Assembly (NCBI GenBank): GCA_024234875.1
Contig: JACKNM010000019.1
Span: 26,278 to 90,277 of the forward strand
DNA: 64,000 nucleotides
Source: Ectothiorhodospiraceae bacterium
Lineage (GTDB): Bacteria; Pseudomonadota; Gammaproteobacteria; HK1
Direction of reading: 5' to 3'
How positions within the stretch are numbered: position 1 is the first letter of the stretch; each line of letters opens with the position of its first letter. Below the pieces are notes generated by a model. The model saw only the letters and a list, made by a program, of their open reading frames with translations. It ran no database searches and was not told the origin of the DNA. Position numbers and translations under genes: made by a program. Positions 35,244-43,055 of this stretch are shown piece by piece.

Positions 35244-36467
35244 TCAGGCGGCGGCGCGGACCACCTTGCCGCGCGCGACGACCATGCGCGTGCGCTCGAT
35301 GTCGTGGATGTCGGCGAGCGGGTTGCCCTCGACCGCCAGCAGGTCGGCCACCTTGCCGGGGGCGAGGACGCCGAGCTCGGGGCGACCGAGCGCGTCGGCC
35401 GCGACGCTGGTCGCCGAGCGCAGCACCTCGGCGGCGGAGAAGCCGCAGCCCTCGGCGGTGAGAACCAGGTCGCCCGGGAAGTCCGCGAAGCCACAGTAAG
35501 AGACGCCCGCGTCGTTACCCGCCACCAGTCGCACCCCCTTGTCGGCGAGGCGGCGGGTGAGTCCCTGGCGCTCCTTCAGCACCGCGAGGTAGCGCTCGTG
35601 ATTCGCGGTGAAGTCGAAGCCGGGGTCGTTGGCGTGCTTGCCGACGCCTCGGAAGATCGTGTGGCAGACGAAGATCCCGCTGTCGGCCACCTCCGCCGCC
35701 AGATCCTCCTCCCATCCGATGCCCTTCGCGGTCTGGAACGAGCAGTGCTCGATGGTGGTCACCCGCGCCTTGATCGAGTTGCGTACCCCGGGCGTGCCAT
35801 GGGCGTGGGACGAGGTCCGCCGTCCGAGCCGGCGCGCCTCCTCGGTCGCCGCGCACATCTCGCGCTCGGTGAACTGCGCCTCCAGCGAGTTGGTCCCCGG
35901 GGTGAGGTTGCCGCCGGTCGAGAACAGCTTGATGAAGTCCACTCCGCGCTTGGCGTGGGCGCGAACCGCCTTGCGCATCGAGGCCTCGTCGTCGACCTCG
36001 GTGGCGCAGTAGAAGCAGTGCCCGCCGGTGCTGGTGATGGCGCCGGAGGCGACGATGCGTGGTCCCGGCAGCAGGCCGCGCTCGACGCTGTCGCGCACCG
36101 GGAGCGCGAGGTGGGGAAGCGTGCCGCAGTCGCGCACGGTGGTGACGCCGGACAGCAGCGAGGCGCGGAGGTTCTCGACGATGCGGATCATGCGCACCGT
36201 GTCGGTGTCGTTCACCGCGTCGTGGAAGACGTTGTCGCCGCCGGTGAACGACATGTGGGTGTGCATGTTGATGAGGCCCGGCAGGACGGTCGCGCCGTCA
36301 CCGAGGTCGATCACCTGCTCGTATCGGGCTGCGGTGTCGCTGCCGAGATCCGCCTGGCGGCCGACGGCGGCAATCGTGTCCCCGTCGAGCGCGACGAAAC
36401 CCTTCTCGGTCGCCCGGTCGGCGACCCCGTCGTACACGTGTCCGGCCCGGATCAGCAGCGTGCCCAT
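35244..36467 (-). CDS. amidohydrolase family protein (imidazolonepropionase-like)
   Basis: A 407-residue metal-dependent hydrolase. The N-terminal beta sandwich is LLIRAGHVYDGV. The metal HxH is in GLINMHTHMSF. A Lys that is often carboxylated lies in GVDFIKLFSTGG, His ligands in SSHAHG and TTIEHCSF, and the catalytic Asp in LVAGNDAGVSYCGF. The C-terminus has LGVLAPGKVADLLAVEGNPL, as in prolidase or imidazolonepropionase-related amidohydrolases. ATG 36467 directly precedes the first strand, so upstream in-frame codons are dropped. Substrate unknown; cytosolic. Confidence 0.88.
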   Translation of the reverse strand: MGTLLIRAGHVYDGVADRATEKGFVALDGDTIAAVGRQADLGSDTAARYEQVIDLGDGATVLPGLINMHTHMSFTGGDNVFHDAVNDTDTVRMIRIVENLRASLLSGVTTVRDCGTLPHLALPVRDSVERGLLPGPRIVASGAITSTGGHCFYCATEVDDEASMRKAVRAHAKRGVDFIKLFSTGGNLTPGTNSLEAQFTEREMCAATEEARRLGRRTSSHAHGTPGVRNSIKARVTTIEHCSFQTAKGIGWEEDLAAEVADSGIFVCHTIFRGVGKHANDPGFDFTANHERYLAVLKERQGLTRRLADKGVRLVAGNDAGVSYCGFADFPGDLVLTAEGCGFSAAEVLRSATSVAADALGRPELGVLAPGKVADLLAVEGNPLADIHDIERTRMVVARGKVVRAAA

Positions 36468-36507
36468 GCTGTGCCTCGTGGTGGAGGGAGGTTGGTGGAC
36501 GGCGAGC

Positions 36508-37452
36508 CTAGCCCATCCGCTGACGGGTGTCATCGCGGGCGCGGACACGCTCGCGATGCAGCACGTAGAGTCCGCTGCCGGCGATGATCACCGCGCCGAG
36601 GACGGTGGCCGAGTCCGGCAGATCGCCGAACACCAGGTACCCGAACGTGGTCGCCCAGACCAGGGTCAGGTAGTTGAACGGGACGACCACGGTGAGCGGT
36701 GCGCTCTGGATTGCCTTGATCAGGGCGAGCTGGCTCAAGGCGCCCATCGAGCCGAGCGACGCCAACAGCACCCAGCCGGCCACATCCGGGGGCTGCCAGT
36801 GCCAGGGCAGCGCGGCGGTGGTCACCACGGTGCCGACCAGCGCGGTGTAGAAGAGCGTGGTCAGCGGCGGGTCGGAGCGGCTGAGCACGCGCGTCGCGAT
36901 CTGGTAGAGCGCGAACGAGAAGGCGCCGAGCACCGGCAGGATGGCGACGCTCTGCAGGATGGTCGGCCCGGGACGGATGATCACCATCGCGCCGGCGAAC
37001 CCCACCGCCACCGCCGCCCAGCGCCGCGGTCCGACGCGCTCGCCGAGCAGGGGTACCGACAACGCGGTGACGAACAGCGGGCCGACGAAGAGCAGCGCGC
37101 TCGCGTCGACCAGGGCCATGCTGCGCACCGCGAACAGGAACAATCCGTTGGCGACCAGCATGAACACCGAGCGCAGCAGCTGCAGGCCCGGGCGACGGCT
37201 GCGCAGGCTCCCCTCGCGGTGCGAGGCCACCATCAACAGCGCGAACAGCAGATGGAAGGCGAAACGGGCCCAGATCACCTGCGGCACCGGGTAGGACTGG
37301 GTCAGGTACTTGCCGATGGTGTCCTGGGTCGCGAACAGGGCGGTCGCGAGCACCATCCAGGCGATGCCGCGCCCGGCGCCGTTGCTCGGTCGATTGCGAT
37401 CGGTGGCGTCGGCGGTCACGGGGCGGGCGGGGATGAGACGGGGGTGCAGCAT
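36508..37452 (-). CDS. EamA (DMT superfamily) transporter
   Basis: A 314-residue membrane protein with about ten helices in two repeated EamA halves. The first begins AWMVLATALFATQDTIGKYL and includes VIWARFAFHLLFALLMV. The second includes VLGAFSFALYQIATRVL and VVPFNYLTLVWATTFGYLVFGDLP, the latter a common EamA signature. Such carriers export or import metabolites, often amino acids or drugs, by proton-linked transport. ATG 37452 is used; an in-frame GTG at 37476 would add eight residues. It ends 40 bp upstream of the amidohydrolase start on the same strand, so the two may be co-transcribed. Confidence 0.88.
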   Translation of the reverse strand: MLHPRLIPARPVTADATDRNRPSNGAGRGIAWMVLATALFATQDTIGKYLTQSYPVPQVIWARFAFHLLFALLMVASHREGSLRSRRPGLQLLRSVFMLVANGLFLFAVRSMALVDASALLFVGPLFVTALSVPLLGERVGPRRWAAVAVGFAGAMVIIRPGPTILQSVAILPVLGAFSFALYQIATRVLSRSDPPLTTLFYTALVGTVVTTAALPWHWQPPDVAGWVLLASLGSMGALSQLALIKAIQSAPLTVVVPFNYLTLVWATTFGYLVFGDLPDSATVLGAVIIAGSGLYVLHRERVRARDDTRQRMG

Positions 37453-37601
37453 ATCCGGAAGGTGCGGCGCGGTCACCGCGCGCGGCGGCGTCGGAGCTGA
37501 CTCCGATCAACGGCGATCGGGCGTCACCGCGCTAGGTTCTCGAGTCCTGGCGGGTGTGGCGTGACGGTCGATGGGACGCCGCGCGGCCGTGTGGAGGAGC
37601 C

Positions 37602-38717
37602 ATGCCGCAGGTCGCGCTCGCCGCGTGGATTCTGGTCCTGGTCGTCGGCGGATGGCATGCCGACGTCCGCGCCGAGGACTGCGACCGGGTCGAGGTCTTC
37701 GTCCGCGCCGGTTGCCCGCACTGCGCGCACGCGAAGGCGTGGCTCGAGCATCTGTCCACGCGCCGCCCGGAGTTGCGAATCACGGTTCGCGACGTGGTCG
37801 CCGACCCGGCTGCGCTCGCGCAGCTTCGCGAGGCCTCGGCCGCCCACGGCATCACCCGCCTCGGGGTGCCGACCTTCCGCGTCTGTGACCAGCTGGTGGT
37901 CGGGTTCGACACCGCCGAGACCACCGGGCGCACCATCGAGTCACTGCTCGCCCACGCCGTTCCGGCCGCGGCGCCGGCGGCCGTTCACCTGCCCGTGCTC
38001 GGCGCGCTCGACGTCGATCGCCTCGGGCTGCCGCTGTTCACCGTCGCCGTCGGTCTCGCCGACGGCTTCAACCCGTGTGCGACGTGGGTGCTCCTGTTCC
38101 TGCTCTCGCTGCTGGTCGGGGTCGGTGACCGGCGCAAGGTGGTGACCATCGCCGGCACCTTCGTGGTGGTGAGCGGGCTCGTCTACTTCGCCTTCATGGC
38201 CGCCTGGTTGGAGGTGTTCCTGCTCGTCGGCTACTCCCGCCAGGCACAGGTGGCGGTGGGCATGCTCGCGCTCGCGATCGCGGTGGTGAACGTGAAGGAC
38301 TTCGTCGCCTTCGGGCGTGGGCCTTCGCTCGCCATCCCCGAGCGGGCGAGGCCGGGGCTGTTCGCGCGAATGCGCGCGGTGGCGACCGCGCCGGGGCTGG
38401 CCGCGGCGCTCGTCGGCGCCGGCGCGCTGGCGGTTCTGGTCAACCTGGTCGAGCTTCTCTGCACCGCCGGCCTGCCCGCGCTCTACACCCAGGTGCTGGC
38501 GCTCGAGCCGCTGTCCGGCGCCGCCCGCTACGGCTATCTCGCGCTCTACAACGTCGCCTACATGGCCGACGACGCCGTTCTGCTCGCGCTGGCGGTGGTG
38601 ACCATGCGCCGGTTCAAGCTCCAGGAGCGCGGCGGGCGCTGGCTCAAGCTCGTGAGCGGCCTGCTGATCGGTGGTCTCGGGGCGGTGCTGCTGGCGCGTC
38701 CGCAGTGGCTCGGGTGA
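37602..38717 (+). CDS. thioredoxin/glutaredoxin domain fused to a multi-pass membrane domain
   Basis: A 371-residue fusion. A signal-like N-terminus (VALAAWILVLVVGGW) precedes a glutaredoxin/thioredoxin-like domain with redox motif C38-P-H-C41 and a later cis-Pro region (LGVPTFRVCDQLVVGFD). From about residue 145, six or more membrane helices follow, beginning FTVAVGLADGFNPCATWVLLFLLSLL. The N-P-C motif and the helix pattern recall DsbD/CcdA-type electron conduits, and a second Cys (ELLCTAGLPALY) lies in a later helix. A role in moving electrons across the membrane to periplasmic thiols is plausible. GGAGGAG precedes ATG 37602. Confidence 0.8.
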   Translation: MPQVALAAWILVLVVGGWHADVRAEDCDRVEVFVRAGCPHCAHAKAWLEHLSTRRPELRITVRDVVADPAALAQLREASAAHGITRLGVPTFRVCDQLVVGFDTAETTGRTIESLLAHAVPAAAPAAVHLPVLGALDVDRLGLPLFTVAVGLADGFNPCATWVLLFLLSLLVGVGDRRKVVTIAGTFVVVSGLVYFAFMAAWLEVFLLVGYSRQAQVAVGMLALAIAVVNVKDFVAFGRGPSLAIPERARPGLFARMRAVATAPGLAAALVGAGALAVLVNLVELLCTAGLPALYTQVLALEPLSGAARYGYLALYNVAYMADDAVLLALAVVTMRRFKLQERGGRWLKLVSGLLIGGLGAVLLARPQWLG

Positions 38718-38759
38718 GCGGTGGTCGGGCCGGGGGCCGGTCGGAAGCCGCGGGGAGAA

Positions 38760-38790
38760 GGGGACCGGCACGCGCTGCGAGCCAGTCCCC
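38760..38790. repeat. GC-rich dispersed palindrome between convergent genes
   Basis: GGGGACCGGC, an irregular loop of 11 bases, and GCCAGTCCCC form a stem in the gap between the thioredoxin-fusion stop (38717) and the convergent TauD-family stop (38809). It belongs to the same family as those at 19.1 and 31.3 kb. Confidence 0.6.
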
Positions 38791-38808
38791 GGTGGGGGAG
38801 TCTCCCGG

Positions 38809-39699
38809 TCAGGCGGCGATCGGCGGTCCGTCTCCGATCAGCGTGGTGCGGTGCAGCTCGCGGCGGTGCCGTGACTCGTCGAAGGGGATCACCGCGTGCA
38901 TGGTGCAGCGGTTGTCCCACATGATGACGTCGTCCAGCTGCCACTGGTGGCGATAGGTGAAGTCGCCGCTGGTGGCGTGCGCGATCAGCGCGTCGAGGAG
39001 CGCGCGGCCGTCGGCGTCGGGCATCCCCTCCACGCCCTCCATGGTGTGGGGGCTCAGGAACAGCGACGTCCGTCCGGTGACCGGGTGGCGTTGCACCAGC
39101 GGGTGGACCACCGGCGGCAGCTCGGCGTACTCGCCCTTGTCGGCGCGGGCGGAGAGTGTCTCGGACTGGCGGATGATGTGGTCGTGGCTGTGGCGCACGC
39201 GCAGGCCCCGGATGCGCGTACGGGTCTCGGTGTCGAGCGCCTCGTAGGCCGCATACATGTTGGCGAACAGCGTGTCACCGCCCTCCGGCGGCAGCTCGAT
39301 CGCGTGCAGGATCGAGCCCTTCGACGGCACCTCGCGGAACGAGCTGTCGGTATGCCAGAGCCGGGTGAGCTCCATGTACTGCCATTGCGTCGACTGCCGT
39401 GGCAGCACCGCGCCGCGCTCGTCGAGGTTCGAGATGCGATAGATCTCCGGGTTGCGCGAGGAGCGGTGCGAGACCGACGGGTGGATCTCCAGCGCGCCGA
39501 AATTGCGGGCGAAGGCGATCTGCGCCTCGTCGGCGATGCGCTGCTCCGGGAACACGAGCAGCAGGTCCGAGAGCCACAGCGCCTCGATCTCGCGGAACGT
39601 CTCGCGGTCGAGCGGCCGGGCGAGATCGACGCCACGCACCTCGGTGCCGAGGAGCGGATGGCGCTTCTTGGTGATGAGCGTGGAAGCGGTCGCGGACAA
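38809..39699 (-). CDS. TauD/TfdA family Fe(II)/2-oxoglutarate dioxygenase
   Basis: A 296-residue dioxygenase of the TauD/TfdA group. The N-terminal part reads PLLGTEVRGVDLARPLD. The iron-binding HxD is in LWHTDSSF. GDTLFANMYAAYEALD is the usual second motif. The distal His and the 2-oxoglutarate-binding Arg are in MWDNRCTMHAVIPFDESRHRRELHRTT. The pattern resembles phenoxy-acid and taurine dioxygenases rather than AlkB types. The start is probably TTG 39699 with GGAGGA eight bases upstream; in-frame upstream codons look non-coding. It follows the SDR gene on the same strand by 71 bp. Substrate unknown. Confidence 0.88.
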   Translation of the reverse strand: MSATASTLITKKRHPLLGTEVRGVDLARPLDRETFREIEALWLSDLLLVFPEQRIADEAQIAFARNFGALEIHPSVSHRSSRNPEIYRISNLDERGAVLPRQSTQWQYMELTRLWHTDSSFREVPSKGSILHAIELPPEGGDTLFANMYAAYEALDTETRTRIRGLRVRHSHDHIIRQSETLSARADKGEYAELPPVVHPLVQRHPVTGRTSLFLSPHTMEGVEGMPDADGRALLDALIAHATSGDFTYRHQWQLDDVIMWDNRCTMHAVIPFDESRHRRELHRTTLIGDGPPIAA

Positions 39700-39770
39700 G
39701 CTCGTCTTCCTCCGATGTGAACGATTCGTGGCCGTGGGACGCGATCCACGGCCACGCTCGGGCGACGGCA

Positions 39771-40553
39771 TCACACCACCGGGCAGAGCCCGCCGTCGAC
39801 GTTGATCGCGGTGCCGTTGATGTACGAGGCGCGGTCGGAGGCGAGGAAGCAGGCGGCGTCGGCGAACTCCTCGGCCCGGCCCATGCGCCCCATCGGCAGG
39901 ACCTTGCCGGCCTCGGCCATGTACTCCTCGTAGCTGCGTCCGCGGTTCTCGGCCGCGTGGCGCCGTCGCCACTGGTCGCTGTCGATCTTCCCGACCAGCA
40001 GCGCATTGACGAGCACGTTGTGTGCCGCGCCCTCGCCGGCGAGGACCTTGGTCAGCGCGAGGCCGGCAGCGCGGCTCACCGCGGTCGGCGCGCCCTCGGC
40101 CGGGGGGGCCTTGGCGCCGGTGTTGAGCACGTTGATCACGCGCCCCCAGCGCCGCTGCTTCATGCCCGGGAACAGGGCCCGGGTCAGGCGGATGGCGCCG
40201 AAGAGCTTGAGATCGAGATCCGCCTGCCACATCGCGTCGGTGACCTGATCGAACGGTGCGCGCGCCGAGGAGCCGGCGTTGTTGACCAGGACGTCGATGT
40301 CGCCGAGGGCGGCCTGGGCGGCAGCGATGACCGCCTCGCATCCCGCGGCGTCGCTCACGTCGCCGGGCACTGCGACCACCCGCGCCCCGGTCTCCGCCGC
40401 GATCGCGGCGCGCGCCTCCTCGAGCGGGCCCTCGCGGCGGGCGACCATCGCCACTGCTGCGCCGGCCTCGGCGAATCGATGGGCGATCGCCCGGCCCAGG
40501 CCCATGCTCGCCCCGGTCACGATGGCGTTGCGCCCCGTCATGCTCACGTTCAC
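39771..40553 (-). CDS. SDR-family protein lacking the usual YxxxK
   Basis: A 260-residue short-chain dehydrogenase/reductase fold. The N-terminal dinucleotide motif is VTGASMGLGRAIA, the NNAG motif is VLVNNAGSSA, and the C-terminal INVDGG is also typical. Where the catalytic Tyr-x-x-x-Lys should be, just before AGLALTK, the sequence reads PTAVSRAAGL, with neither Tyr nor Lys. The catalytic Ser region (INVLNTGAK) is also altered. The cofactor site looks intact, so the protein may bind NAD(P) without classical reductase chemistry, or use other residues. Upstream partner of the TauD-type gene. ATG 40553 is used. Confidence 0.82.
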   Translation of the reverse strand: MNVSMTGRNAIVTGASMGLGRAIAHRFAEAGAAVAMVARREGPLEEARAAIAAETGARVVAVPGDVSDAAGCEAVIAAAQAALGDIDVLVNNAGSSARAPFDQVTDAMWQADLDLKLFGAIRLTRALFPGMKQRRWGRVINVLNTGAKAPPAEGAPTAVSRAAGLALTKVLAGEGAAHNVLVNALLVGKIDSDQWRRRHAAENRGRSYEEYMAEAGKVLPMGRMGRAEEFADAACFLASDRASYINGTAINVDGGLCPVV

Positions 40554-40647
40554 GGTGGGTTGTCCTCCTCGAATATCGCGTGCGGCGTGGCGCGTGGGCG
40601 CCGGCCCGGGCCGCGAGTGTAGCGCCGCGGTGTCGCGGGCGCCCCCT

Positions 40648-40677
40648 TTGACGCTGGTCGTGCGAGCGGCTTATGTT
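40648..40677 (+). promoter_or_regulatory. sigma-70-type promoter for the cyclase-family gene
   Basis: TTGACG (40648-40653), an 18-bp spacer and TATGTT (40672-40677) point toward the cyclase-family gene at 40832, leaving a leader of about 145 nt. The -35 matches five of six consensus bases, the -10 four of six. Confidence 0.5.
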
Positions 40678-40831
40678 CGTGCGCGGTGCGGCCGCTGCTC
40701 GGTGACGAGTCGGTACCGCACCGATGACCAACGAGCGAGGGCAGCGCGCGGCGCACCTCGCCATTCGCCAGCCGAATCCCACGTCGAAGGGCCACCGAGG
40801 CTGGCGTCCGACCACCGAACCGGAGGGAGTC

Positions 40832-41887
40832 ATGAAGACACTGAGCAGGGTGCTGCGCCTGACCGCGGCCACCGTCCTCGGCGCGAGCGCGGGTCTCGTT
40901 GCTGCGCAGACCGTCAACGACGCGCCACTCAGCGAGAAGTGGGCGCCGACCCCGTGGGGGCCCGAGGATCGGGCGGGGGCGGTCAACCGCCTCACCCCGG
41001 AGATGGTGCTCCAGCACGTGAAGCTGGTGAAGACCGGGCGCTGGGCGACGCTCGGCAAGGTCTACCAGTCCGACGCGCCGTTCTTCGGCGCGCGCGGCTT
41101 CAAGCTCACCATCCCCGGGCTGCCGACCGGGGGGCCCTTCGGCGAGCATCAGCTGGTCTACAACGACGAGGTGGTCAGCACCGAGATCGGCCAGGTCGGC
41201 ACCCAGTTCGACGGACCGGGCCACATCGGGGTCATCACCTCGATGGGGAACTTCTTCTACAACGGCGCATTGCTCGAGAAGGTGGCCAGCTCCTACGGTC
41301 TGGGGCGGCTGGGCGTCGAGAGCGTCGGCCAGAAGGGCTTCGTCTGCCGCGGGGTGCTGCTCAATGCGGCCGCCTACCGGGGGATGGAGATGCTGCCGAT
41401 CCCGAAGGGTGGTGATGCCAACGATCCCGGCATCATCACCGACAAGGACGTCGAGGCGATGATCGCGCGACAGGGAATCGCCCCGATCGGCGAGGGTGAC
41501 TGTGTGTTCATCCACACCGGGCACGGGGACATCTGGCACCCACGCAACTGGGACGGCTACGACGCGGAGGAGAAGCGCCAGCGGATCGCGAAGTTCAACG
41601 CCGGCGAGCCCGGCTTCGGCATCTCGGCCTGCCGTTACCTCGCCGAGCGCAAGATCGTTCTCACCGGTGGCGATACCTGGGCGACCGAGGCGGTCCCGGG
41701 CGAGAACGTGAACCGCCCGTTCGAGTGCCACATGCAGCTCCAGACGCGTCACGGCATCTGGAACCTCGAGAACCTGGATCTGTCGCAGCTCGTCGCCGAC
41801 GGGGTGAGCGAGTTCCTGTTCGTGTGGTCGCCGCTGAAGATCAAGGGCGCCACCGGCTCGCCGGGCAATCCGATCGCGTTGTACTGA
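40832..41887 (+). CDS. secreted cyclase-family (kynurenine formamidase-like) hydrolase
   Basis: A 351-residue cyclase-family protein with a Sec signal (RLTAATVLGASAGLVAAQ). The metal-binding region reads GTQFDGPGHIG, where the classic family motif is HxGTHxDxPxH; a Gln replaces one His, as in some subfamilies. Other conserved parts are CVFIHTGHGDIW and a later VLTGGDTWATEAVPG. Related cytosolic proteins hydrolyse formylkynurenine or cyclic amides or esters; exported members have unknown substrates. GGAGGGAG lies just before ATG 40832, and the sigma-70-type site at 40648 fits as its promoter. Confidence 0.83.
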   Translation: MKTLSRVLRLTAATVLGASAGLVAAQTVNDAPLSEKWAPTPWGPEDRAGAVNRLTPEMVLQHVKLVKTGRWATLGKVYQSDAPFFGARGFKLTIPGLPTGGPFGEHQLVYNDEVVSTEIGQVGTQFDGPGHIGVITSMGNFFYNGALLEKVASSYGLGRLGVESVGQKGFVCRGVLLNAAAYRGMEMLPIPKGGDANDPGIITDKDVEAMIARQGIAPIGEGDCVFIHTGHGDIWHPRNWDGYDAEEKRQRIAKFNAGEPGFGISACRYLAERKIVLTGGDTWATEAVPGENVNRPFECHMQLQTRHGIWNLENLDLSQLVADGVSEFLFVWSPLKIKGATGSPGNPIALY

Positions 41888-41931
41888 TTCGCCGGGGGGC
41901 GGCTCGGGGGGCAGGTACCGCCCCACTTGGC

Positions 41932-42026
41932 CCGGGGACGGGCGCGCGCGGCGCGTGTCCGTCCTCTCCGGCGGGAGGGTGAGGAACGCCGGGACAGACA
42001 CCGCCTGCGGCGGCGCCTGTCCCGGC
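41932..42026. repeat. two palindromes of the GC-rich family between convergent genes
   Basis: The first (about 41932-41971) is CCGGGGACGGGCGCG with partner CGCGTGTCCGTCCTCTCCGG, imperfect. The second (41988-42026) is GCCGGGACAG-a-C-a-CCGCC, loop TGC, GGCGG-c-G-c-CTGTCCCGGC, a clean hairpin. Both lie between the cyclase-family stop (41887) and the convergent egtD stop (42037). Confidence 0.65.
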
Positions 42027-42036
42027 AAGGGTCGCG

Positions 42037-43011
42037 TCAGCCTCCCGCCAGGTAGTGCAGGCTGAACAGCGCGTCGTCGTCGACCCACACCTCTCGCGGC
42101 TCGTAGCCGGCGCGGCGGGCCAACGCCCGGAACTCATCGACCTCGTACTTGTGCGAGTTCTCGGTGTGGATGCTCTCGCCGGGCTCGAACGAGAACGCCT
42201 GTCCGTCGACCGTCGCGACCTGGTGGCACTCGCTCACCAGGTGCATCTCCACCCGTCCCTCCTCCTCCACCCAGGGCGCGTCGTGGCGAAACCGGTCGAC
42301 CGCGAAGTCGCCGTCGAGCTCGCGGTTGATGCGTGCGAGCACGTTGCGATTGAACGCGGCGGTGACGCCGGCGGCGTCGTTGTAGGCAGCATGGAGGATC
42401 GCCGGATCCTTCTTGAGGTCGATGCCGATCAGGAAGCCGCCGCCGTCGAGCAGCTCGCGTGTGCCGCGCAGGAAGGACTCGGCGTCCGCGCGCGAGAAGT
42501 TGCCGAGGGTCGAGCCGGGAAAGAAGCCGACGCGATTCTCCTCACCGATCTCCGGTGGGAGGTCGATGTCGCGGGTGAAGTCGGCGCATACCGCCACCAC
42601 ACTGGTGCGCGGATACTCGGCCGCCAGCGCGCGGGCGGAGCGCACCAGGTGGTCGCGCGAGATGTCGATCGGCACGAAGGCCGGTGGCTGCAGCGCGTCG
42701 AGGAGCAGCCGGATCTTGCGCGAGGAGCCGGCGCCGAACTCGATCACGGTCGGACTGTCGCCGATGCACCGGGCGATCTCGTCGGCGTGCTGCTCGAGCA
42801 TGCCTACCTCGGTGCGCGTGACGTAGTACTCGGGTAGCTCGCAGATCTGATCGAAGAGCGCCGAGCCGTGCTGGTCGTAGAAGAGCTTGCTGGGTAGTGT
42901 CTTGGGCCGCCTCGAGAGCCCGTCGACCACCAGCTCGCGCAGATCGTCGACGGCGTGCCCGTAGTCGTGAAAGGCCTCGAGCGGCCCGAGATCCAGGGTT
43001 GCTTCGTTCAT
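42037..43011 (-). CDS. egtD: L-histidine N-alpha-methyltransferase
   Basis: A 324-residue EgtD, which trimethylates histidine to hercynine with SAM, the first step of ergothioneine synthesis. Recognised parts are TLPSKLFYDQHGSALFDQICELPEYY, with the histidine-binding YY region, VIEFGAGSSRKIRLLLDAL (SAM motif I), FVPIDISRDHL, FFPGSTLGNFSRADAESFL and the C-terminal HTENSHKYEVDEF. Length matches the family. ATG 43011 is 44 bp after the egtB stop on the same strand, so egtB-egtD form an operon. Confidence 0.95.
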   Translation of the reverse strand: MNEATLDLGPLEAFHDYGHAVDDLRELVVDGLSRRPKTLPSKLFYDQHGSALFDQICELPEYYVTRTEVGMLEQHADEIARCIGDSPTVIEFGAGSSRKIRLLLDALQPPAFVPIDISRDHLVRSARALAAEYPRTSVVAVCADFTRDIDLPPEIGEENRVGFFPGSTLGNFSRADAESFLRGTRELLDGGGFLIGIDLKKDPAILHAAYNDAAGVTAAFNRNVLARINRELDGDFAVDRFRHDAPWVEEEGRVEMHLVSECHQVATVDGQAFSFEPGESIHTENSHKYEVDEFRALARRAGYEPREVWVDDDALFSLHYLAGG

Positions 43012-43055
43012 CGCCGTACCCGTCGTCGATCGAGCCAACGCAGCGCCGCTCGCGC

